Source: DATJLY01 sp035604195 (GTDB lineage Bacteria > Pseudomonadota > Alphaproteobacteria > ATCC43930 > CGMCC-115725). From it: a stretch of DNA of 60,052 nt. Position 1 is the stretch's first letter, and every line of letters starts with the position of its first letter. The position numbers were made by a program, and so were the translations under genes. Where the stretch lies: contig DATNIY010000126.1 in NCBI GenBank assembly GCA_035604195.1, positions 1-60,052 on the forward strand. The letters run 5' to 3'. Of the stretch, positions 25,764 through 32,581 are shown one piece after another. The notes under the pieces were generated by a model that was given only the letters and a program-made list of their open reading frames with translations, was not told the DNA's origin and made no database searches.

Positions 25764-27347
25764 ATGCGCGATTTCCAACTGCCCGGCCGTTCGGCCGCGA
25801 TCGCCGGCGAAGCCATGGTGGCGAGCTCGCATCCGCTCGCGGTGCTGGCCGCCATCGAAATGCTGCGCGGCGGCGGCAACGCGGTCGATGCGGCCATCGC
25901 CGCCGCCGGCGTGCTCTGCGTCGCCGAGCCGCACATGACCGGCATCGGCGGCGACTGCTTCGTGCTCTATTCGCGCCGGGGCGGCCTGCCCTTGGCGCTC
26001 AACGGCTCCGGCCGCGCGCCGATGCGGGCGAGCGTCGATTGGTACGTCGCCCAGGGCATGCGCGCCATCGACATCGAATCGCCGCACGCCGTCACCATTC
26101 CCGGCGCGGTCGATGCTTGGCTCACGCTGCTTGCCGACCACGGCACCAGGGAGATCGGCGCACTGCTCCAACCGGCGATCCGGCTGGCCGAAGAAGGCTG
26201 TCTGGTGACGCCGCGCGTCGCCTTCGACTTCGCCTTGTTCCAGGCCAAGGTGGCGCGCGATCCGGCGGCTTCGCGCATCTTCGCGCCTGGCGGGAAGGTG
26301 CTGGGCGTCGGCGACCGCTTGCGCAATCCGGCGTTGGCCGAGACCCTGCGCCGCATCGCGCGCGAAGGACGCAAGGGTTTCTACGAGGGTCCGGTCGCGT
26401 CCGACATCGTCGCGCGCCTCAAGGCGCTGGGCGGCCTGCATGAGGTCGAGGATTTCGCGCAGCAACGCGCCGAATACGTCGAGCCGATCTCGGCGCCATA
26501 TCGCGATCACGAGGTCTTCGAGTGCCCGCCCAACGGCCAGGGACTCGCCGCGCTGATGATCCTGCGCACGCTCGCCGGCTACGATCTGGCGTCCGAGCGT
26601 TTCGGCGCCGCCGACCGCATCCATCTCCTGGCCGAGGCGACGAAGGCGGCCTACCGCCGGCGCGACGCGTATTTTTGCGATCCCGAATTTGCTGCCGTGC
26701 CGGTCGCGCGCTTTCTGTCGGAGGCCCATGCCGAAGCGGTGCGTGGGAAGATCCGTCTCGAGCGGGCGTCCGAAGCGGTCGACTGGGACGAGCCGGAGCA
26801 CAAGGATACGATCTATCTCTGCGTCGTCGATCGCGACGGCAACGCCATCTCCTTCATCAACTCGCTCTTCCACGATTTCGGCAGCGGCATCATGGCGCCA
26901 CAATGCGGCGTGCTGCTGCACAGCCGCGGCACGATGTTCCGCCTGAGCCCCGGCCATCCCAACGCAATCGCGCCGGGCAAGCGGCCGCTGCACACGATCA
27001 TCCCGGGCATGCTGATGAAGGACGGCCGCGCGGTGATGCCCTTCGGCGTCATGGGCGGCAACTACCAGGCGGTCGGCCACGCCCATCTCCTGACGCAGAT
27101 TCTCGACCGCGGCCTCGATCCGCAACATGCCATCGAGACGCCCCGCAGCTTCGCCTTCGAAGGCGCGCTCCAGCTCGAGCGGACAATCGGCAAATCCGTC
27201 GGCGAGGACCTCGCCCGGCGCGGCCATGCCTTGGCCTGGGCCGAGAAGCCCTTGGGCGGCGGGCAGGCGATCTGGATCGACCAGGCGCGCGGCGTGCTGA
27301 TCGGCGGCTCCGATCCGCGCAAGGACGGCTGCGCGCTCGGCTATTGA
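25764..27347 (+). CDS. Gamma-glutamyltransferase family protein
   Basis: The 527-residue Ntn hydrolase family member shows MVASSHPLAVLAAIEMLRGGGNAVDAAIA, EPHMTGIGGDCFVLY and NGSGRAPM. The self-cleavage/nucleophile Thr349 lies in KDTIYLCVVDRDGNAIS, followed by NPATP-like downstream sequence (LHTIIPGMLMKDGR, FGVMGGNYQAVGHAHLL). No signal peptide is visible, so this is likely a cytoplasmic member acting on gamma-glutamyl compounds or as an acylase. GAGGGG lies upstream of the ATG; an in-frame ATG 15 nt earlier is the alternative. It is followed after 56 nt by the large flavo-Fe-S gene on the same strand. Confidence 0.9.
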   Translation: MRDFQLPGRSAAIAGEAMVASSHPLAVLAAIEMLRGGGNAVDAAIAAAGVLCVAEPHMTGIGGDCFVLYSRRGGLPLALNGSGRAPMRASVDWYVAQGMRAIDIESPHAVTIPGAVDAWLTLLADHGTREIGALLQPAIRLAEEGCLVTPRVAFDFALFQAKVARDPAASRIFAPGGKVLGVGDRLRNPALAETLRRIAREGRKGFYEGPVASDIVARLKALGGLHEVEDFAQQRAEYVEPISAPYRDHEVFECPPNGQGLAALMILRTLAGYDLASERFGAADRIHLLAEATKAAYRRRDAYFCDPEFAAVPVARFLSEAHAEAVRGKIRLERASEAVDWDEPEHKDTIYLCVVDRDGNAISFINSLFHDFGSGIMAPQCGVLLHSRGTMFRLSPGHPNAIAPGKRPLHTIIPGMLMKDGRAVMPFGVMGGNYQAVGHAHLLTQILDRGLDPQHAIETPRSFAFEGALQLERTIGKSVGEDLARRGHALAWAEKPLGGGQAIWIDQARGVLIGGSDPRKDGCALGY

Positions 27348-27403
27348 GAAGCGGCCGAATACTTCTTAGATATCGCCAGCGGCCAGCCGGAGATCAGGCG
27401 AGC

Positions 27404-30400
27404 GTGACGGAACTTGCGTTGAAGCACGGCCTCGTCTTCGCGGATCTCTATCGCCGCGACGGGCTGGTTGCGCTCGACCGCGCCTTCATCGCGCATCTGG
27501 CCGCGAGCGATGTGCCGCTGCACGACCGCCTGGTCGCCGCCCGGTGGGCGCCCGAAGCGCTCGAGGCCAAGGCCGAATCCGAGCTGCTCATCGATCTCGC
27601 GCCCCATGTCGAGGATTTCATCGGCGAGTTGTTCGGCATCGCCGGCGAAATCCGCGCCTTGCAGGCGCGGCACGATGCGCTCGCGCCGCTCTATACGGTC
27701 AAACGGCTCTTCGTGCAGCGGCGCGCGGTCAAAGGCGTCTCGCATGCCGAGGCCGCCGCGATCGACGGCGCCGCCGCCGCGCGCGATCTCGAGGCGCTGA
27801 TCGGCGGTCCGCTGACCGAAGCGAGCTTCGCCGCGCATGTTGCGCGCTGGATGGAGAGCGAAGCGCATCATGCCAGCGAGCTTGACGTCGCGGCGCGCTA
27901 TGCCGCTTGGGCAACGCTCGCGCCGGAAGGGCAGAAGCGGCATCGCCGCGGCATCCTCTTCAAGGTGCCGCACCGGCTCGACATGCAGCATCTGGTGCCG
28001 GTCGAGACCGAAATCGTGCATGGCGCGACCATGCTGCGCCTGCCGCCGCAGCACCGCCGCCGGCGCGAAGGCTTCACGCTGACCGATGCCGGCATGGATC
28101 TGACCGGGGCGCTCGATCACGCGAATTACTGCATCTGGTGCCACAATCAGGGCAAGGACAGCTGCTCGCACGGCTTCAAGGACAAGAAGACCGGCGTCTT
28201 CCAGAAAAGCGTCTTCGGCGTGACCCTCGCGGGCTGTCCGCTCGAAGAGAAGATCTCCGAGATGAACCTGGTGGTATCGCGGGGATATTCGGTGGGCGCG
28301 CTGGCCATCGTCGTGATCGACAATCCGATCGTCGCCGGCACCGGCCACCGCATTTGCAATGATTGCATGAAGGCCTGCATCTACCAGAAGCAGGAGCCGG
28401 TCGATATTCCGCAGGTCGAGACGCGCATGCTCAAGGACGTGCTGTCGCTGCCCTGGGGCTTCGAGATCTACGGGCTGCTGACGCGCTGGAACCCGCTCGA
28501 TCTGCGCCGGCCGCTGCCCAAGCCCGCGACGGGCTACAAGGTGCTGGTGGTCGGGCTCGGACCCGCCGGCTTCACCGTCGCGCATCACCTGATGAATGAC
28601 GGACACACCGTCATTGCGATCGACGGCCTCAAGATCGAGCCGCTGCCCGAGACCATCGCCGGCGTCGGCGCGCGCGGCGAGCGCACGCCGTTTCGACCCA
28701 TCCGCGACGTATCCGAGCTGTACGAGGCGCTCGACGAGCGCATCATGGCCGGCTTCGGCGGCGTCGCCGAATACGGCATCACCGTCCGCTGGGACAAGAA
28801 TTTCCTGAAGCTCATCCGCCTGCTGATCGAGCGGCGCAGCGAATTCACCATGTTCGGCGGCGTCCGCTTCGGCGGCACCCTCACCATCGACGACGCCTTC
28901 GCCATGGGCTTCGACCATATTGCGCTCTGCGCCGGGGCGGGGCGCCCGACCATCGTGCAGATGCGGAACGGCCTCGCGCCAGGCGTGCGCCAGGCCTCGG
29001 ACTTCCTCATGGCGCTGCAGTTGACCGGCGCGGCGAAGATCGACAGCATCGCCAATCTGAACGTGCGGCTTCCGGTCGTGGTGATCGGCGGCGGGCTCAC
29101 CGCGATCGACACCGCGACGGAATCGCTCGCCTATTATCCGGTTCAAGTCGAGAAGTTCCTGGCGCGCTATGAGCAGCTTTCGGCCGAGCGCGGCGAGGCT
29201 GTGGTGCGCGCCGGCTGGAGCGCGGCCGAGGAGATCGCGGCTGCCGACGAGTTCATCGCCCATGCGCGGGCGCTGCGCGCCGAACGGGCGGCGGCGGCGC
29301 GCGAAGGGCGGGCGCCCGACATCATCGGCCTGCTGACGTCGTGGGGCGGCGTCACCATCGCCTATCGCCGGCGCCTGGTCGATGCGCCGAGTTACACGCT
29401 CAACCACGAGGAAGTGGCGAAGGCGATGGAGGAGGGGATTCGCTTCGCCGAAGGGCTGACGCCCGAGGCGGTCGAAATCGACGAATGGGGCCGCGCCGCC
29501 GCCATCACCTTGCTGCGTCACAATCCCGCCCGGAACGCGAGCGAGCAGATCAGACTTCCGGCGCGCACCATTCTCGTCGCCGCAGGCACGCAGCCCAACA
29601 CGGTCTTGGGCCGCGAGGACCCGAACGTCATCATCGACGGCCGCTATTTCCAGGCGCTCGACGAAGACGGCCATCCCGCGACGCCCGAGCCCGTGGCGAA
29701 GCCGGCGGTGGTGCGAGTGCTCATGACGCTCCATCCCGACGGCCGCGCCGTCAGCTTCTTCGGCGATCTCCATCCCTCCTTCTCCGGCAATGTCGTGAAG
29801 GCCATGGGCGGCGCGAAGCTGGGCTATCCCGTGGTGAGCCGCGTGCTCGCGCGCCGCGCGCCGCAGGCGCCGTCGCCCGAGGACCTCGTCGCCAAGCTCA
29901 ACGACGAGCTGCGCGCGAGCGTGCACGAGGTGGTGCGGCTGACGCCCAACATCGTCGAGGTCGTGGTGCGGGCGCCGCAGGCGGCGCGCGCCTTTCGACC
30001 GGGCCAGTTCTACCGCCTGCAGAATTACGAGACGCGCGCGACGCGGGTTCCCGGCACCACGCTCGCCATGGAAGGCCTGGCCATGACCGGCGCCTCCGTC
30101 GATCGCGAGCGCGGCTTGCTTTCGACCATCGTCCTGGAGATGGGCGGCTCGTCCGATTTGTGCACGCTGCTGGAGCCGGGCGAGCCGGTGATCCTGATGG
30201 GGCCGACGGGAACGCCGACCGCGATTCCGTCGGGCGAGACCGTGGCGCTTGCCGGCGGCGGCCTCGGCAACGCGGTGCTGTTCTCGATCGGCCAGGCGCT
30301 GCGCGCCGCCGGCTCGAAGGTGCTCTATTTCGCCGGCTACAAGAAGCTGATCGACCGCTACAAGACAGAGCAGATCGAAAAAGCCTGCGATGTCGTGATC

Positions 30401-30892
30401 TGGTGCTGCGACGAGGCGCCGGGTTTTGCGCCGGCACGGCCGCAGGATCGCGCCTTCGTGGGCAACATCGTCGAGGCCATGACGGCCTATGGCGCCGGCC
30501 GGATCGCGCCCTCGCAGATTGCGCTTGCCGAGGCCGACCGGCTCATCGTCATCGGCTCGGACGCGATGATGGCGGCGGTGGCGGCAGCACGGCATGGCGT
30601 GCTCGCGCCCTATCTCAAGCCCTCGCACCGCGCCATCGCCTCGATCAATTCGCCGATGCAATGCATGATGAAGGAGATCTGCGGCCAGTGCCTGCAGGTC
30701 CACAAGCACCCCGCGACCGGCGCCGAGACCGTGGTGTTCTCGTGCTTCAACCAGGATCAGGAACTCGATTTCGTCGATTTCCGCTCGCTGCACGAGCGGC
30801 TGGCGCAAAACGACGTCCAGGAGAAGCTCACCAAGCAGTGGATCGACCGCTGCCTGCGTCAATTGGGCCGCCGCGCCGCGGCGGCGGAGTAG
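27404..30892 (+). CDS. Fused GltD/NfnB-like and PyrK/NfnA-like flavo-iron-sulfur oxidoreductase, 1162 aa
   Basis: The GTG start gives 1162 residues. About 1-235 is an unrecognised, mostly helical domain. About 240-340 is the cysteine-rich GltD-type Fe-S domain (CIWCHNQGKDSC, AGCPLEEKISEMN, RICNDCMKACIYQKQEPVDI). From about 379 an FAD/NAD(P) module follows (VLVVGLGPAGFTVAHHL; second dinucleotide motif VVVIGGGLTAIDTATES near 562), with a roughly 75-residue helical insert after it. From about 838 a ferredoxin-reductase/PyrK-like module appears (RPGQFYRLQNYE, VALAGGGLGNAVLFSIG). The end carries a [2Fe-2S]-type cluster, CMMKEICGQC plus a Cys near 1116. This equals the NfnB and NfnA (SudA/SudB) parts in one chain. 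Electron transfer between NAD(P)H and ferredoxin, quinone-linked or sulfur partners is plausible. It is convergent with soeC, 6 nt apart. Confidence 0.85.
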   Translation: MTELALKHGLVFADLYRRDGLVALDRAFIAHLAASDVPLHDRLVAARWAPEALEAKAESELLIDLAPHVEDFIGELFGIAGEIRALQARHDALAPLYTVKRLFVQRRAVKGVSHAEAAAIDGAAAARDLEALIGGPLTEASFAAHVARWMESEAHHASELDVAARYAAWATLAPEGQKRHRRGILFKVPHRLDMQHLVPVETEIVHGATMLRLPPQHRRRREGFTLTDAGMDLTGALDHANYCIWCHNQGKDSCSHGFKDKKTGVFQKSVFGVTLAGCPLEEKISEMNLVVSRGYSVGALAIVVIDNPIVAGTGHRICNDCMKACIYQKQEPVDIPQVETRMLKDVLSLPWGFEIYGLLTRWNPLDLRRPLPKPATGYKVLVVGLGPAGFTVAHHLMNDGHTVIAIDGLKIEPLPETIAGVGARGERTPFRPIRDVSELYEALDERIMAGFGGVAEYGITVRWDKNFLKLIRLLIERRSEFTMFGGVRFGGTLTIDDAFAMGFDHIALCAGAGRPTIVQMRNGLAPGVRQASDFLMALQLTGAAKIDSIANLNVRLPVVVIGGGLTAIDTATESLAYYPVQVEKFLARYEQLSAERGEAVVRAGWSAAEEIAAADEFIAHARALRAERAAAAREGRAPDIIGLLTSWGGVTIAYRRRLVDAPSYTLNHEEVAKAMEEGIRFAEGLTPEAVEIDEWGRAAAITLLRHNPARNASEQIRLPARTILVAAGTQPNTVLGREDPNVIIDGRYFQALDEDGHPATPEPVAKPAVVRVLMTLHPDGRAVSFFGDLHPSFSGNVVKAMGGAKLGYPVVSRVLARRAPQAPSPEDLVAKLNDELRASVHEVVRLTPNIVEVVVRAPQAARAFRPGQFYRLQNYETRATRVPGTTLAMEGLAMTGASVDRERGLLSTIVLEMGGSSDLCTLLEPGEPVILMGPTGTPTAIPSGETVALAGGGLGNAVLFSIGQALRAAGSKVLYFAGYKKLIDRYKTEQIEKACDVVIWCCDEAPGFAPARPQDRAFVGNIVEAMTAYGAGRIAPSQIALAEADRLIVIGSDAMMAAVAAARHGVLAPYLKPSHRAIASINSPMQCMMKEICGQCLQVHKHPATGAETVVFSCFNQDQELDFVDFRSLHERLAQNDVQEKLTKQWIDRCLRQLGRRAAAAE

Positions 30893-30898
30893 CCGCTG

Positions 30899-31846
30899 TC
30901 AAGCGCGCGCCGCGCCGTAGTAGAGGGTCACCGTGTGCTTTGCCTCGGCGAAGAAGAGCCAGCGCTCGATCAGCACGCCGCCGGTGCCGAGAAGCGCCGC
31001 CGCGAGCGCGGCGACGAGCCGCGGCCAGTCGTCGAGCGCGAGAACCGACAGCATCAGCAGCAGGGGCAGGGCGAAGGCGAGCGCCGCTGCGATCCGGCGC
31101 AGCTTCCGCGCATGCTTGCGCGCGACGCGGAAGCCCATCTCCTTGAGCAGATAGTTCTCGCTCGTGTGCGGCGCCTCGAAGAGCCGGACGCGGCCGATGG
31201 AACCGAGGCCGGTGGCGCTCTCGGCGGTGCTGATGCCGGGCGCCCGGTCGATGTGACGCCAATAGCCGAGCTTCAGGCCCGCGGCGACAAGGATCGCGGC
31301 GATCGCGAGCCACGCCGCAGCCGTCGCATCGACAGCGAAGATCGCGGCGAGCGCCGTCAGCCACAACGCCCCGGTCATCGCCGCGAGCGCCAGATAATTT
31401 GCGGGGACCCAGGCGTTGCTCCAGGCCGCGATCGGCTCGAGCGAGCGATAGATATGGGCGGTGCAGACCACCGTTGCCGCCGCTCCGGCCGCGGCCAAAA
31501 GCGCGCAAGCCCCAGAGAATCCGCCGGTTGAGCCGCGCACGACCCAGCCCCAGGCGAAGAGGCCAATGGGAATGTAAGTCGCGAGTGACGCGACCCCTTC
31601 GCGCGACAGCCATGAGCTGCGCCATTGCGAGACGGCTCGCCAGGCTCGCTCCGGCCGGCCGAGATGAAAGGTCGAGGCCAAGAGCCCGGCGGTGACCGCA
31701 ACGAGCGCGAGGCCGAGCGCCGCCGCGCCGAATCCGCGGTCACCCCGCAACCAGCCGCCGGCCGCGGCGATGCCGAGCCAGAAGACAAGCCCGTAGCCCG
31801 CGCCGGAGAGCGTCGTGAAGACGATGATCGACGCCGCCGGGTGCAA
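30899..31846 (-). CDS. soeC: SoeC-like membrane anchor (DmsC family)
   Basis: The 315-residue integral membrane protein has about eight hydrophobic spans and DmsC-family sequence: MHPAASIIVFTTLSGAGYGLVFWLG, STFHLGRPERAWRAVSQWRSSWLSREG and GYWRHIDRA. It passes electrons between the Fe-S subunit and quinone. The last gene of bpt-soeABC, it starts 6 nt after soeB. The lengths and order of all three subunits match SoeABC sulfite dehydrogenase. A DMSO or polysulfide reductase-type enzyme is the alternative. Confidence 0.82.
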   Translation of the reverse strand: MHPAASIIVFTTLSGAGYGLVFWLGIAAAGGWLRGDRGFGAAALGLALVAVTAGLLASTFHLGRPERAWRAVSQWRSSWLSREGVASLATYIPIGLFAWGWVVRGSTGGFSGACALLAAAGAAATVVCTAHIYRSLEPIAAWSNAWVPANYLALAAMTGALWLTALAAIFAVDATAAAWLAIAAILVAAGLKLGYWRHIDRAPGISTAESATGLGSIGRVRLFEAPHTSENYLLKEMGFRVARKHARKLRRIAAALAFALPLLLMLSVLALDDWPRLVAALAAALLGTGGVLIERWLFFAEAKHTVTLYYGAARA

Positions 31847-31852
31847 GATCGT

Positions 31853-32581
31853 TCAGCCGGAAAGCAGGCGATCGAGCCAGCCGAGGAACCCGCCCGCCGG
31901 CGCCGCATCCGGCAATTCCGCAGCGATTGCGGTATCGCAGCGCCGGCGCGGCGGCAGATATTTGTTGGTCGGGGCATAGCCGAGTTCGGGCATGAGGTCG
32001 TAGCCGCCGCGCTCGGCGACGAGGCGCGACACTTCGGATTGGGGATCGCCGAGATCGCCGAAATGCCGGGCCGAAACCGGGCAGGTCGCAACGCAAGCGG
32101 GCACGCGGTCGGCGGGATCGAGCGTCTCGTTGTAGATGCGGTCGATGCACAACGTGCATTTCTTCATGACGCCTTCATTGCCGTCGAATTCGCGCGCGCC
32201 GTAAGGGCAGGCCCAGGAGCACAGCTTGCAGCCGATGCAGAGCGCCTCGTTCACCAGGACGATGCCGTCTTCGGCGCGCTTGTAGCTGGCGCCGGTCGGA
32301 CAGACGGTGACGCAAGCGGGCTCGGCGCAATGCAGGCACGAGCGCGGGAAATGCACGGTCCGCCCGGCAGCGCCCTCGCCGACCTCGAAGCTATGGACGC
32401 GGTTGAACCAGACGCCGTCGGGCTCGGTGTCATAAGGGTCGAGATCGGTGAGCGGCCCGGCGATCCCGCCGCTGTTCCATTCCTTGCAGTGCACGGCGCA
32501 GGCATGGCAGCCGACGCAGGTATCGAGATCGATGACGAGGCCGAGACGCTTGGCGCCGGGATTGGCGGGCAGGCTGGTCAT
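31853..32581 (-). CDS. soeB: SoeB-like four-cluster ferredoxin subunit
   Basis: The 242-residue protein binds four [4Fe-4S] clusters. The motifs are in order CVGCHACAVHCKEW, CLHCAEPACVTVCPTGA, CIGCKLCSWACPYGA with CTLCIDR, and CVATCPVSARHFGD. No Tat or Sec signal is present, so the catalytic module should face the cytoplasm. Its ATG overlaps the soeA stop by ATGA. It links the molybdenum site in SoeA to the anchor SoeC. Confidence 0.85.
   Translation of the reverse strand: MTSLPANPGAKRLGLVIDLDTCVGCHACAVHCKEWNSGGIAGPLTDLDPYDTEPDGVWFNRVHSFEVGEGAAGRTVHFPRSCLHCAEPACVTVCPTGASYKRAEDGIVLVNEALCIGCKLCSWACPYGAREFDGNEGVMKKCTLCIDRIYNETLDPADRVPACVATCPVSARHFGDLGDPQSEVSRLVAERGGYDLMPELGYAPTNKYLPPRRRCDTAIAAELPDAAPAGGFLGWLDRLLSG

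Noticed and set aside
26522..27403. Frame upstream of the large flavoprotein that would extend it to 1456 residues
   Set aside because: It overlaps the gamma-glutamyltransferase gene in another frame, and the added residues are Arg/Pro-rich without homology. The GTG at 27404 is the plausible start.
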